A stretch of 52,133 nucleotides of DNA, from positions 1-52,133 of the forward strand of contig JAHDEL010000018.1 of the NCBI GenBank assembly GCA_020628855.1. The letters are read 5' to 3'. Position numbers and translations under genes: made by a program. Shown here piece after piece: positions 17,816-31,600 of the stretch (the first letter of the stretch is position 1; every line of letters starts with the position of its first letter). Origin of the DNA: Saprospiraceae bacterium (lineage in GTDB: Bacteria; Bacteroidota; Bacteroidia; Chitinophagales; Saprospiraceae). The notes under the pieces were generated by a model. The model ran no database searches. It worked only from the letters and a program-made list of their open reading frames with translations, and was not told where the DNA came from.

Positions 17816-17823
17816 TACATTTG
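17816..17823 (+). promoter_or_regulatory. Possible -7 box before the methyltransferase at 17828
   Basis: TACATTTG matches TAnnTTTG; TTTG at 17797-17800 could be a close-spaced -33 box. It ends only 4 bases before the ATG, so if it is used the message would be leaderless or begin at the second ATG (17831). Confidence 0.35.
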
Positions 17824-17827
17824 TTGC

Positions 17828-18673
17828 ATGATGAAGAGACTGTATAGATTCTTAAGTCCGAAATTTCAAACAATATCTTTGGACTATCCAGTAGAAGCTA
17901 AACCAAGATATGGTCATGGACTACCTGCGCATCCCGAACTCAAAACAATTATTGAAGCAGAGCGTGAAGAATATAAACTCTTTGCTCAGGCAATAGAGGC
18001 TAATAGAACGTACTTCGAATCTATACCTTTTAGTAATGGATCATCGAAAGAGTTGGAGTTGGTCTGGAACAATGGGTTTCTACCAGGTCTGGATATTGTA
18101 GCACTCTACTCTATGATAACTACTCATAAACCGAAACGCTATGTAGAGATAGGCTCTGGCAATAGTACAATTGTGGCAAAAAAAGCTATTTCGGAGCATC
18201 AATTATCAACTCAAATAATCTCAATAGATCCGCAACCTAGAGCTGAAATAGACACCCTTGCCAATGAGGTCATCCGAGAACCATTCGAAAAGTCAAGTTA
18301 CAACCTCATCGAATCTCTTGAGTCTGGAGATATTCTTTTTGTTGATAATTCTCATAGAATATTACCAAATTCAGATTCTATGGTGTTCTACCTAGAAGTC
18401 CTTCCGAGACTCAAAACAGGTGTTATCATTCACATTCATGATATCTATCTACCCTATGATTACCCACAATTTATGTGTGATAGATACTATTCCGAACAAT
18501 ATGGACTTGCTTGCTTCTTATTAGCTAATCCTAACGTATATAAGCCGCTCTTCCCTTGTTTCTTCTTCTCTGAGGATAATACATTAAGTGCTTCTCTTGG
18601 TGAATTCTGGAATGCAATGTCATCTCCGAATATTGAGAGGCATGGTGGTTCATTTTGGCTAATAAAGAAATAA
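17828..18673 (+). CDS. Class I SAM-dependent methyltransferase-like protein
   Basis: A 281-residue protein with a Rossmann methyltransferase core: motif I YVEIGSGNST at 105-114, SIDPQPRAEID as the acidic loop, then DILFVDNSHR and HIHDIYLPYDYP, as in the methyltransferase group PF13578. An N-terminal extension of about 100 residues precedes the core. Substrate unknown; relatives often occur near polysaccharide genes, which are not seen here. Two consecutive ATG codons (17828, 17831) are possible starts. It lies 36 bases after the CBM9-like lipoprotein gene and 41 bases before the DUF1761 gene, so it may be in the same transcript or have its own promoter. Confidence 0.78.
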   Translation: MMKRLYRFLSPKFQTISLDYPVEAKPRYGHGLPAHPELKTIIEAEREEYKLFAQAIEANRTYFESIPFSNGSSKELELVWNNGFLPGLDIVALYSMITTHKPKRYVEIGSGNSTIVAKKAISEHQLSTQIISIDPQPRAEIDTLANEVIREPFEKSSYNLIESLESGDILFVDNSHRILPNSDSMVFYLEVLPRLKTGVIIHIHDIYLPYDYPQFMCDRYYSEQYGLACFLLANPNVYKPLFPCFFFSEDNTLSASLGEFWNAMSSPNIERHGGSFWLIKK

Positions 18674-18714
18674 TCCCTATATTCTTATTTATTTTTCATC
18701 AAAACAATTTTAAT

Positions 18715-19161
18715 ATGGTAGATCTTAATATGAATTGGATCGCAATCATTGTAGCAACTTTAGTCCCTAGTATTGTAGGTTTTATCTATTACAACTTAAT
18801 TTTCAAGAATGCTTGGCTGAGTTCATTGGGAAGAACTGAAGAAGAAATGGAGCCAAACAACCCAGCAGTCACTTATGGGCTAGGATTTGTAACTGCTTTC
18901 ATTATTGCAAATGCACTAAATTTCACTATCCAATTAACTCACAAGGACATTAATGATAAAGGCGAACTCTTTGTAAATAGTAACTTTTGGTTTGGGCATG
19001 GAGCTCTACATGGAGCCATGATGGCGCTTACATTAGTTGTACCGGTGATTATCAGTCTTGGTATGTTTCAGAAAGCTGGTGGAAAAAACATTGCTCTAAA
19101 TTGCTTGTTTTGGGTTATCTGCTTAGCAATTATGGGCGGGATTGTTGACGCTTGGCAGTAG
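18715..19161 (+). CDS. DUF1761 family membrane protein
   Basis: A 148-residue membrane protein of the DUF1761 family, function unknown. Four hydrophobic helices are visible at about residues 6-26, 58-76, 98-122 and 128-145. The family features are PSIVGFIYYNLIFKNAW near the N-terminus, the mid-protein ANALN helix, the HGALHGAMMAL segment and the C-terminal helix. The frame is open from 18655, but the ATG at 18715 (or 18730, six residues in) gives a product like the family, whereas the longer form would overlap the preceding gene and add a non-family segment. Confidence 0.8.
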   Translation: MVDLNMNWIAIIVATLVPSIVGFIYYNLIFKNAWLSSLGRTEEEMEPNNPAVTYGLGFVTAFIIANALNFTIQLTHKDINDKGELFVNSNFWFGHGALHGAMMALTLVVPVIISLGMFQKAGGKNIALNCLFWVICLAIMGGIVDAWQ

Positions 19162-19185
19162 ATTAATCTTTTTATAGATAAACAT

Positions 19186-19218
19186 AAGACCTCGTATTCC
19201 GTTGGAATAGGAGGTCTT
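19186..19218 (+). terminator. Hairpin after the DUF1761 gene
   Basis: AAGACCTC and TATTCC pair with GGAATA and GAGGTCTT around a 3-base loop, with one G-G mismatch. The stem is strong, but only a weak T tract (GTATTTTAT) follows. Probable terminator between DUF1761 and DUF2452 genes. Confidence 0.65.
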
Positions 19219-19250
19219 GTATTTTATACCTTTATTTCCAATATTGTGCC

Positions 19251-19679
19251 ATGAGCAAATTGAAACATAATCCAATTGATAAAGAAAAAATAGCAGAAAA
19301 TCCAAGTTTACTGCCGTATGCCCATTCATTAGGAAGTGCATTAATCAAACCTATAGATCAAGGAAAGGTAAAAGGTCAAGCCTTGAAGTCGATGTACAAA
19401 CAGACCGAAAATCAACTTTCACAGATCAAAGAACAAGTAGATTTATTGGTACAACAAGCCCAAAAAATTCATGATAGAATTGAAATTTCAGAAGTTATCT
19501 ATCAAGCTGAATGCCGATTCAAGCCGGTTGTTGGACACGCATATCATGTCTATCAAAAATCAGATGGAGGGCATCTGCTTTCTATGATCCATCCTGATGA
19601 ATGGTCTAAACAAATGCCCTACACCCATATTGCTCATGTTGAACTATTGGCTGATCATACTTGGGATATACTTGATTAA
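19251..19679 (+). CDS. DUF2452 domain protein
   Basis: A 142-residue soluble protein of the DUF2452 family, common in Bacteroidota and of unknown function. Recognisable parts are NPIDKEKIAENPSLLPYAHS at the N-terminus, a central helical, probably coiled-coil segment (SMYKQTENQLSQIKEQVDLL), and the aromatic C-terminal region with YQAECRFKPVVG, YHVYQ and LSMIHPDEW. It has no signal peptide or membrane segment. Its stop overlaps the stop of the giant convergent gene in a 14-base palindrome. Confidence 0.82.
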   Translation: MSKLKHNPIDKEKIAENPSLLPYAHSLGSALIKPIDQGKVKGQALKSMYKQTENQLSQIKEQVDLLVQQAQKIHDRIEISEVIYQAECRFKPVVGHAYHVYQKSDGGHLLSMIHPDEWSKQMPYTHIAHVELLADHTWDILD

Positions 19680-22600
19680 TCAAGTAAAATCAATTTCTCT
19701 GTAAAGAGTTTGTTTCCTATCATACACTCCACAAAATATACTCCTCGCATCCAGTCTTGACTATCAACTTCAACTCTGTGTTCTCCAGCATTAAACTGCT
19801 GTTCAAGCTTATATATAGATTGCGTTAAGGCTCCAGATTCATTATAAATATTTATTGAAACTAGGCTGCTTTGCTCTTCTACATCGAAGGTGATCGTAAA
19901 TGCATTGATTGCAGGATTAGGATACAACTGAACTAGTTGCGCTTTATCCTGGTTCTCGACATTAATTTGTACGATTCGAGAATATTCAAAAGTTCCATCA
20001 AAGCCAATAGCCTTAATTCTATAGTAATACTCTCCAGGTTCTGAACAGTTGTAATCCACAAAGCTATAGGTGAACTCATCAGAAGTACCAGTAGCTAATA
20101 GTTGCCCAATAGGGATAAATGCTCCATTGCTCACCAACCTTTCAATTCGATAATAATCAACATCTACATCTTGAGCTACTCTCCAACTCAACAGATTGTT
20201 GTCACCTTGCCTTTCAACCGATACACCCAACCATGTTGCAGAAAGAACTTCAGGTGTTGTAATACCAGCATCAATCATTGCAAGTACATCTCCAGCTCCT
20301 CCTTCAAATAATGCAGACGTATTCATACCATTCGTATTGTCAATATCATTATCCAAGCCTTCGATAGTTGCATTAGGTATCGTTGGCACATATCCAGTTG
20401 GTGGAGTGATATGTATATAGTAATCTCCTGCTAAAAGAGAGTCAAATTGGTAAAATCCATCCGCATCACTCATAGTCATATCTATGAAAGTACTCAGATT
20501 GTCATATAAAGCGACTTCCACTCCAGGAGCTCCACTTTCATCAGAATCTTGTATGCCATCTCCATTATCATCGTACCAAACTCTATCACCATAACGCAAT
20601 TCATGATAATATCCAGCACCATATTCACAATGTTCTTCACCAGTGAGATACACATATTCGCCAGTTGAGCCATCGATAGCCATATCTGAGTCAATCGATT
20701 CATTACTGCCTACATTTTGTTCCACAGGTATATATCCAGGTACATCTATGATGTACTTGTAATAATATGTACCAGGAGGTACGCAGGCTTTCCAGAATCC
20801 ATTTTGGTCCGTCTCTGGATTATAGTCTGTAAAAACAAAATCATATAGCTCAAAATTATTGTCCGTTTCCCATAACCTATAAAACTCTACTTTGACTCCA
20901 TTAATACCATCTTCTGTAGCATCATAGGTTGCATTTTGTTGAGCATCATACCAGACCAAAGACCCAATAGTAACACACTCAAATGCACCAGCAAACCAGT
21001 CTAGATCTTGTTCTCCAGTTTCTAAATTGAATATTGGAGTTGTACCCGTACCATTCGATCCATCTACATCACTATCCAATGCCGTACTACCACTAAATGG
21101 AAATGTAAAATCATAGCCGGAAGGCAGAGTGAACCTGAGATAGTATGGACCTGGTAAAATATCTTCAAAAAGATAGTTTCCTGAGCCATCTGTAAACATG
21201 TCATCAACTACATTATCAAATGTGTCCATTAATTCTACCATCACTCCTCCTAATGGAAGTTCACCAGAATCAAAAATTCCATTTCCATTAGCGTCAATCC
21301 ATACAAGACTACCGACGGTAGCAAGTCCTATGAGTCCTGCATCATGGATATCCGTAAGAGTAGGATTTAACTGGAAACAGTTTGTCAAACCATCTGCATT
21401 CGCATCACTATCCAAGATGTCATCTCCATCCATATTCATTATGGTAAATGTGCAGGCATCATCTAAGAGCGATAAGTCAAATTGGATTTGATAATTGCCT
21501 AGTGGCAAATTCTCAAAACTATAGTTTCCATTGCTATCAGTAGTATCCATCTGTATTCCATTACCATCGCAATCCATCAACATGACTATTACATCCTCTA
21601 CCCCTGGTTCACCAGAGTCTTGCATGCCATCAGCATTCAGATCTTTCCAAACAAAATCACCAATGGACTGAACTGATAACTGTATCTCCAGGGCATCTTC
21701 GTCATCATCATCACCTAGTCCATTCCCATCCTCATCAACAGTCTCATCTTGACTAGGGTCACTATCGACATCATCACCATCATCGGCAATGATTTGAGCT
21801 TGGTTCATCACAGATAACCCTTCAAAATTTTGATCGACTTCAAAAGTCAATTCCACCATTATAGAAGCATTAACAGGCAAGCTAGATATTTCGAATGTCA
21901 TACTAGAAACTTCTGTAACATCGGCAATACTAGATGCATTACTCCCAATGTAGTTGAGACCACTAGACGGAATATCTTCAAATTGAATCAGATTAGCATC
22001 AACATCACCATCATTTGTGACTTCCACACCATAGATAATTGTGCTTCCTTGAATGTAAGGTCCACTAGATAACTCTATTTTTTCTAATGAAAGATCATAG
22101 ATACAATCACTATCCGCGATTGTCGCAGAACACAGAGTTTCACAACCTAAATCATCACGAGTTATTATAGTATAATCTCCTGATGCCAAATTATTGAAGG
22201 CATTTGATCCTTGGAAATTTTCTCCATCAATTGAATATTCATATGTTCCAGTACCTCCATTTGCTGTAATTATAATAATACCAGGTGATAAAGACTCACA
22301 ATCAATCTCAATCACAGAGGTAACACAAACAAGATCCTCTGGTTGAGAAATTGTAAATGCACAAATTGCTTCACAGCCATGATCATCAATAATAGTCACC
22401 GAATAATCACCAGCTACCAAATTATCAGAGCTAGTTGTAGTTTCTCCTGTATTCCAATCATAAGTATAAGGACCAACCCCACCCGTAGCTTCAACACTTA
22501 CAGATCCGTCAGCACCACCAAAGCAAGAAACTTGGTTGTTTATTGTTGCATTACAGAACAGCTCTGTAGGTCCTACAATTGTAATTACACAATCACTAGT

Positions 22601-25600
22601 ACAAGAAAGGCTACCAATATTTCTTACTGTTACGGTATACTCCCCTGGACCTAGATTCTCAAAGAAATTCTCACTTTGAAAAGATCCGCCATCAAGTGAA
22701 TACTCATAGTTGTCTGATCCACCGCCTGCATTAACTGTAATCACAGCATCATTGGCATCAATACAGGTAATTGGCGATGCTACTAATGTACAAGTAGGTA
22801 CCGATGGACTAGTCACAGTCGCTGAGCAAGTAGACACGCAGTCATTTTCATCTTTAACATACAGAGTATATGTACCTTCACTCAAACTTTCGAAAAGTCC
22901 TGAAGTATTTGTATAGTCGACATTATCCAAACTATACCATCTATTTCCTGTCCCTCCACTTGATGTAATTTGAATAGAACCATCATCTGACCCACAATCT
23001 GTAAGATCAGTGGCTGTTGCAATACAAGTAAGTTCAATAGGCTCAGATATAGTTACAGAACATACTTGTTGACACCCATTATCATCTGTAATTGTAACTG
23101 TATTTAGACCAGCAGGTAAGTTATCTGCTGTTTGCCATATATTGCCGTTAGACCACAAATAGGTAAATGGTGCTATACCTCCGTTTGGATTTGCTGTTGC
23201 AGAACCATTGTTCTCTCCAAAACAAAGAATATCATTATTTAATAACACATTACAATTCGAGGTGCTTCCTCCTGATCCAATTGTTCCCATGCAAGTACTC
23301 ACACAAGTTGTGCTGCCACTATTTCTAACATAGACTGTATAATTACCTGCTCCTAATCCAACAAATTGATTTGACCCTTGATAGGTGATATCATCAAGAC
23401 TATATTCATAAATTCCAGAACCTCCAGTTGCAGTGACGATAATTTCTCCGTCATCAGACCCACCACATGACTCATCGATAGTTGTTAGAGAGCAAGCTGG
23501 AGTGTCTGGGGCTGAGATCGTAGCACTACATGTTGTTTGACAGGCATTACCATCTTCCACAGTAATAGTGTAATTTCCAGCACTCAAACCTATGTATGTA
23601 TTGTTCGTTTGATATGTTACTCCATCTATGCTATACAGGTAATTAGGAGTTCCGCCAGTTGCAGTCACAATTATTTGCCCATTCCCTGACCCACAATCAG
23701 ATTCGTCAATAGCAGCTATTGAACAAGTCAAGGTCGTAGGCTCCGTAATAGTGCCGTCGCATATCTGAGTACAATTATTCACATCTGTAATCGTGCACGA
23801 ATAAGCGCCAGCTTGTTGATTTTGGAGCGAAGCTGTTGTTGCTCCTGTATTCCATAAATAAGTATAAGGACTTACTCCACCAATTGGGTTTACGCTTATA
23901 AAGCCATCATTCTCTCCTGAACAAGTTACGTTTGTTATGACAAGAGCACATTGAATTATTTCTGGCTCTTCTACGGTATAATTACACACGCTCAAGCAGG
24001 TTGTACTACCTTGATTTCTGACGATCACAGTATAAGTAGCTGCAGCAAGGTTTGTAAAACTAGCATTGCTTTGGTAATTAGTACCATCAATACTGTATTC
24101 GTATGAGCCAGTTCCGCCAGTTGCTGTTACGGTTAGACTACCATTTGTATCCCCATTGCATGTCACTGCAGTTCCACTAATAGAACATGCTGGACTGTTT
24201 GGTGAACTAATTACTCCAGAACATGTGGTTTGACAACCTGTATCGTCTTGAACAAACACCGTATAAGTGCCTGCTGTCAAGTTAGTAAACACACCTGAAG
24301 TATTACTATAATCTACATTATCAAGACTATAAGAATAATTTCCGGTCCCTCCTGATGCACTCACATTCAAGCTTCCATCTTGAGTCCCACAATCAGACTC
24401 ATTAGTTGCAGTTACTGCACAGCTCATTGCTGATGGCGCGTTAAAGGTAATAGCACATTCAGCTGTACACCCTGCAAGGTCAGTGATTGTAACAGAATAC
24501 GTTCCTGAAGCCACTCCTGTAATCTGATCAGTAGTTACTCCATTTGACCAATTATATGCAAATGGAGAAATACCACCATTAACTACGACACTAGCAGAAC
24601 CATCTACATCACCAAAGCAATCAATATCATTATCTATTTGTATTTGACAGGTGATGCCAGATTGCTCCGAAATTATAGCGCTGCACACACTGAAACAACT
24701 TGGATTAGATTGTTCTCTTATTGTAACTGTATAGTTACCGCCATCAAGATTATTGAAGGCATTATCAGTTTGAAAATTGACACCATCTATACTGTACTCA
24801 TAGTTTCCTGATCCTCCAGAACCATTGACAACAATCGAACCATCCATAGCTCCACCACAGGTAACATTTGATGTTGACACAGAACACATTGGAGCTGCTC
24901 CAGCAATGATAGTAGCTGAACAAACAGAAGAGCAACCATTATTATCCATCCCATAAATCATATAGACTCCTGCTCCAAGACCCGTAAATACGCCAGTAGT
25001 ATTTGTAAAGTTTACACCATCGAGGCTGTATACGAAAGTCGAAGATCCTCCAGGAGTTGTCACAGTAATGGTTCCATCATTTGATCCGCAAGCACTTTCA
25101 TCTGTTGCTATTGCTGAGCAAGATAATGTCGAACCATCAAGAATTGTTTCTGAACAAGTCTCAGTACAATCTTGAGCATCTTTGATTGTAATTGTATATG
25201 CACCAGCACTCAAACCAGTGAAGAGTGAAGAAGATTGAAAATTCACACCATCAAGGCTATATGTGAAGAATCCATTCCCTCCAAACGCACTCACATTGAG
25301 AGTCCCATCGCTTCCACCTGCACAACTCACATTCATTGCAGAAACCGAGCAATTAATTACTCCCGGTTCAAAGATATTCACGCTACAAGTCTCTTGACAG
25401 CTTTGACTATCTGTGACTGTCACAGAGTGAGTCCCACCGGCCAAGTTCATCACATTGGCTGTCGTAGCACCGTTATCCCAAATGTAGCTGTAAGGAGGTG
25501 TACCACCCGATACTACTGCAGTAGCCTCACCATCGCCTGCTCCGGGACAAGATACATTGGCATTCAATTGCGCCATACACATCAAATCTGATGGCTGGTT

Positions 25601-28600
25601 CAATACTATCGAACACGTACTAGAACAACTAGAGTTACCTGGAATTCTTACTGTCAAGGTATAACTACCAGCAGTTAAATTATCGAAGAATCCACTACTT
25701 TGGAAGTTCACCCCATCAATACTGTATTCATAAGTTCCATTTCCTCCAGTACCAGTTATGGTTGCTGAACCATCAGCCCCTCCATTGCATGTAGGGTCTG
25801 AACCACTGACTGTACAAGAAGGACTACTACCAGAACTCACGGTTGCAGAACAAGATATTACACATCCATTGCTATCTTGAACATAGGTTATATATAGTCC
25901 AGAGTTAAGACCAGTAAATATTCCATTGCTATTAGTAAAATTGACACCATCTAAACTAAAAGAATAGCCTCCTGAACCTCCACTTGGAGTTACTGTTATT
26001 GTTCCATCATTCGAGCCACATCCAGAAGCATCAGTCGCAACTGCATTACAACTAAAGGTAGGACCATTAATTATTGTAATAGAACACGTAGTTGAACACC
26101 CATTCGAGTCTTGAATTGTCACTGTATAAGACCCAAAGGTTAAGTTAGTAAATGACGGACTATTTTGAAAGACTGTACCATCAAGGCTGTACTGATAACC
26201 TCCTGAACCTCCACCAGCTGCAACACTAATCGTTCCATCGCTACCACCAAAACAAGAAACATCAGTTTTGGCAAGAGCACATGTCAGTTCGACAGGCTGT
26301 AATACTGTATAATTACATGTAGTCATACAGTTATTTCCATCTGTGATTGTCACAGAATAGATTCCAGCAGTCAAGTTAGTAGCTGTTTGATTTGTTTGGC
26401 CATTGCTCCAAGCATAGGTATATGGACTAGATCCCATGATCGGTGTAGCAGTTGCTGTTCCATCACTCTCTCCAAAACAAGAAACATTAGTTCCTGTCGC
26501 ACTACAACTAAAGTTTGTACTCATGACCTCTATTGAACATGTCGTTTCACATCCATTTGCATCTTCAGTGGTTACTATATGATTACCTGTACTAACATTT
26601 GAAAAAGTATTTCCTACTTGTTGAGGACCATTATCCAAAGAATATAAATAACCAGGAACTCCACCTGTTGCATTTACTGTAATAGTAGCTTGACTTCCAG
26701 TGCCACAATTGCCTTGATCCACTGACAAACTGCATGTTAAGTTTGTTGGTTGAGTAACTGTAATACTGCAAGAAGTCTGACAGCTATTTGTATCTGTTAT
26801 TGTTACTGAATGTATACCAGCTGATAGATTACTGTTAGAAGAAGATGTACTGCCATCACTCCATAAAAATGTAAATGGTGGGGTACCTCCTGTTATTGAA
26901 ATACTTGCACTTCCATCGCTACCACCATTACAGGTAACATTATTATTCAAATTAAGCGAGCAGCTCAAACTATTAGGATCCATGAGAGTGTAAGTACATG
27001 TGCTTGTGCACGTTGTACTGCCTTGGTTTCTCACAACAACCGAATAAGTACCGGCTCCGAGGTTATTAAAGAATCCAGAAGTTTGGAAGTTGACACCATC
27101 AATACTGTACTCGTAATTACCAGAACCTCCAGTTCCTTGGGTAGTTATAGTACCATCATTTGCGCCAGAACATGATATTGGAGTACCTGAAATAGTACAT
27201 CCTGGCGCTGAAGGTGTGGATATAGTACCAGTACATGATGACATACAACCATTTGCATCCAAAACCAGAATTGTATACGTACCTGCACTTAATCCGTTGA
27301 AGGCACCAGAACTCGTATAGTTGATACCATCAATACTGTAGGTATAGTTGCCTGCACCTCCAGAACCTGTAGCTGTAATACTACCATCGTTCGCTCCGCA
27401 TGTAGATTCATCACTTGTTACTACTGTACATGAAACAGGTAATGGTTCTGTGATAGTAGTGGAACAGGTAGTTATACAATCAAATGCATCCTCTATAGTT
27501 ATGGTATAGGTACCAGCTCCTAAGTTTGAAAACACCTGAGATGACTGAAAATTGACACCATCTATGCTGTAAGTATATGGCGGAGTTCCACCTGAAGGCG
27601 TGACCATGATTGATCCATCTATTCCATCATCACAGCTCACATTATTCTTTGATAATAAGCATCCTACTGGAAGAGGCTGATTTATAGTCACACTACATAC
27701 AGCTTCACAGCCACCATTATCTGTAATTGTCACTGTATAAGATCCAGCTGTTAAGTTGGATAATGATTGAGTATTTCCTCCATTGCTCCAATCGAATGTA
27801 TAAGGACTACTTCCTCCTTGAGGACTTGCAGTAACCATTCCATTATTTCCCCCGTTACAAGTCACATCGGTTGACGAAATATTGCAGCTAAAATTACTTG
27901 ATGAAGTAATGGTTGCTGAACAAGTGGAGAGACAATCATTATCGTCTTTTATAGTGACTGTATAAGAACCGGAACTCACATTTACAAACATATTGCCTGG
28001 CTGGAAATTAACTCCATCTAAACTATACATATACGGAGGTGTTCCTCCATTACCTGTGACTGTTATTGATCCTGTCGAACCAGTGCTACAGCTTCCATTT
28101 GTTACGGAAGTAGAACACAACAATGCAGATGGAGCAGTTATATTGACACTACAAACTACCATACATCCGACATCATCAGTCACTGTTACAGAACTGTTTC
28201 CTTGAGGTAAATTATTTACTGTTTGCGTAGATGCACCATTTGACCATGCGTAAGAATAAGGAAGTACTCCACCACTGACTAAGACTGTTGCTGAACCATT
28301 CATTTCACCAGCGCACATGATATCATTATTCTTGAGCATAGCACAACCCATCGTTGGAGGGTTTGTCAAGTTGTAATTACAAACACTAATACAATTCTGT
28401 GTCCCAACTATTCTTACCAGAACACCATAATTTCCAGGGCCTAAATTTGTGAATGTCCCATTTGTTTGGTAGTTCACTCCATCAATACTGTATTCATAAC
28501 TCCCACTTCCTCCTGTACCTTGAATAGTAATTGTTCCATCATTTGCACCATTACAAGTAATTGGTGTTCCACTAATTGTACACCCAGGTGCAGACGGAGC

Positions 28601-31600
28601 AGTTAGTGTAACATTACAGGTAGTCATAGCTCCGTTCGTATCTACAACATATACCGTGTAGTTTCCTGCACCAAGATTTGTGAATACTCCAGATGTATTA
28701 GTAAAATCAAGATTGTCAAGGCTATAACCGTAAGTTCCACTACCTCCAGATGCTGTAGCTGTAATTGTTCCATCCATCAGTCCACAATCGGTCAGATTTG
28801 TTCCTGTCGCATTGCAGGTTATATTTCCATTTCCATTCACCGTAGCTATACAACTAGATTCACAATTATTAGAATCTCGGATTGTGATAGAATAGGTTCC
28901 TGGGGCAAGGTTATTAAATACATTATTACTTTGAAAGTTGACACCATCTATACTATATATATAGCTTGGTGTTCCTCCATTACCTGCCACAGTAATACTT
29001 CCATTATTACCATTATTGGCATTGGTGGTAGCTGTATTACAGCTTAATACTGAAGGTTGAAGTATTGAAACAAAACAAGCAGTCTCACAACCAACATTAT
29101 CCATTACGGTAACCGTATACACTCCGGGTACAAGATTGGAGACAGTCTGAGTTGAAGAACCTGCAGGGTCATTCCAGCTAAAACTAAATGGCCCAATTCC
29201 TCCATTTGGCGTTACAGTTGCCATACCATCTCCAGCACCTGCACATGTAACATCCATCCCAGTAATAGAGCATGAAAAGTTATCTGCGCTCACCATTGCA
29301 GAGCAAGTTGACACACATCCATTTGCATCTTCGATTTCAACTGTATAATTTCCAACACCAAGGTTGACAAAGAGATTTCCAGCCTGCTGTGCTCCTCCGT
29401 TCAAACTGTATAAATACGGTGCTGTGCCTCCTGAACCAATGACTGAAATTGAACCTAAAGTACCAGTAGCGCAGTTAATATCAGTACCTGTGGCTGAGCA
29501 TGACAACACAGTAGGTTGAGAAATTGTCACAGAGCAATCATTTGTACATCCGTTAGCATCAGTCACTGTTACTATGTAAGTTCCCAAACTAAGATTATTT
29601 ACTATGGAAGAAGTAGATCCATTACTCCATGAATAGGAATACGGAGATGTACCTCCTGAACTACTGACACTTGCAGCACCATTTGACTCTCCATTACACA
29701 AGACATCATTAAGCTTTGTTACATTACAAACCAGAGCTGTCGCTCCACCAACTGTGGCAGAACACGTACTTGTACATGACTGACTCCCAGCTAATCGGAT
29801 GGTAATTGTATAATTTCCAGCCGTTAAACCAGTAAATGTTCCACTTACTTGAAAATTGGTTCCGTTGATACTATATTGATATGAACCACTGCCACCCATT
29901 CCAACAGCTGTAATTGTTCCATCACTTGCACCTGGACATGATTCTGGTGTAGAAGTTGCTGAGCATGTCGGTGCATTTGGAGCAGATATTGAACCATTGC
30001 AGGTTGATGTACACCCATCATCGTCCATTATGGTGGCTGTATATGTACCAGCACCTAAACCAGAAAATGTGTTACTTGATTGAAAGTTGACTCCATCCAG
30101 ACTATATGTGTATGGTGAATTTCCACCTGTTCCATTCACTGTTAAAGTTCCATTCATCATTCCACAATCTCCAATGTCTGTAGTACTTGTAGTACAACTG
30201 ACATCTGTAGAACTACTCACTGTTCCACTGCATGATGTTGTGCAATTATTATCGTCTTGTACAATTATTGTATAGAAACCTGCCCCCAAGTTGTTGAATG
30301 TAGGCGAGGTCTGAAACGAGACACCATCAATGCTGTAACTAAATGGAGATGCTCCACCTGATACTGCAACCGTAATGCTACCATCACTTGCTCCGCAAGT
30401 GGTATCTGTAATTGTCAAACTACACGTTAAGCCTGAAGAAGATCCAACGACTCCAGTACAAGTAGTCGTACAATTATCCATATCAACAACAGTCACAGTA
30501 TATGTCGCTGCAGACAATCCGGTAAAAACCGTAGAAGATTGATAATTAACTCCATCGATTGAATAAGAGAATCCACCATTCCCACCAACTGCAGTTACTG
30601 TGAGTGTACCATCAGAAGCACCACAATTAGTATCTGTCGTAGTAGTAGAGCATGAAAGCGGCGGAGGAGAATTCACTGTCGTAGTACACGTGGAAGAGCA
30701 ATTCTGATTATCCTGAATTGTTACTGAATACACGGCTGCCGGAAGACCTGTAAAAACATTACTTGTTTGGAAGTTGACACCGTCGATACTATAACTATAT
30801 GGTACTTGACCTCCAAATCCAGTTACTGAAACAACACCATCAGCCCCCCCGAAACATGAGACATCTACTGCATTTGCTGTACATGAAACAGAACCTGCAC
30901 TCCCGACAGTACCAGTGCATGTAATAGTACAATTTTCTGAATCTCTTACAGTTACTGTGTACATCCCTGCTGCCAAATTGTTGAACGTAGGGCTAGATTG
31001 GAAGTTAACTCCGTTAATACTATAAATATATCCTGGGGTGCCACCAGTAACCATTACAGTTAGTGACCCTGTGTTAGGTCCTGAACAATCAACATCAGTA
31101 GTACTCGTTGTACATCCTAACTGAGTAGGTTGTGTAATTGTATAATTACATGTCGAAGTACATCCACCAAACTCCGTTATGGTAACAGAGTATGTTCCAA
31201 CTGGAAGACCAGAAATGCTTTGAGTATTCGAACTCATTGAATCATCCCATTGGAAAGTATAAGGAGCATTCCCACCATTTGGCATGGCAGTAACCATGCC
31301 ATCTGTTCCATTAAAACATGAAACATCCATACCAGTAACAGTACAAGAAAATGCTGTATTTGTTACTGTTGCAGTACAAGTACTTGTACAATCATTGTTA
31401 TCCTTAATAGTGATTGTATAATTACCAGCGCCTAAATTTTGGAACACAAAACCTGCTTGAAAAGCACCTCCATTGAGAGAATAGGTGTATGGGGCTGTTC
31501 CTCCCGCACCTGTAGCTGTAATTTGCCCTGAGTTATTCCCATTACATGCATTACTATTGACAGTAGTTGAACATGTTAAAGGTGTTGGTTGATTAATTGT

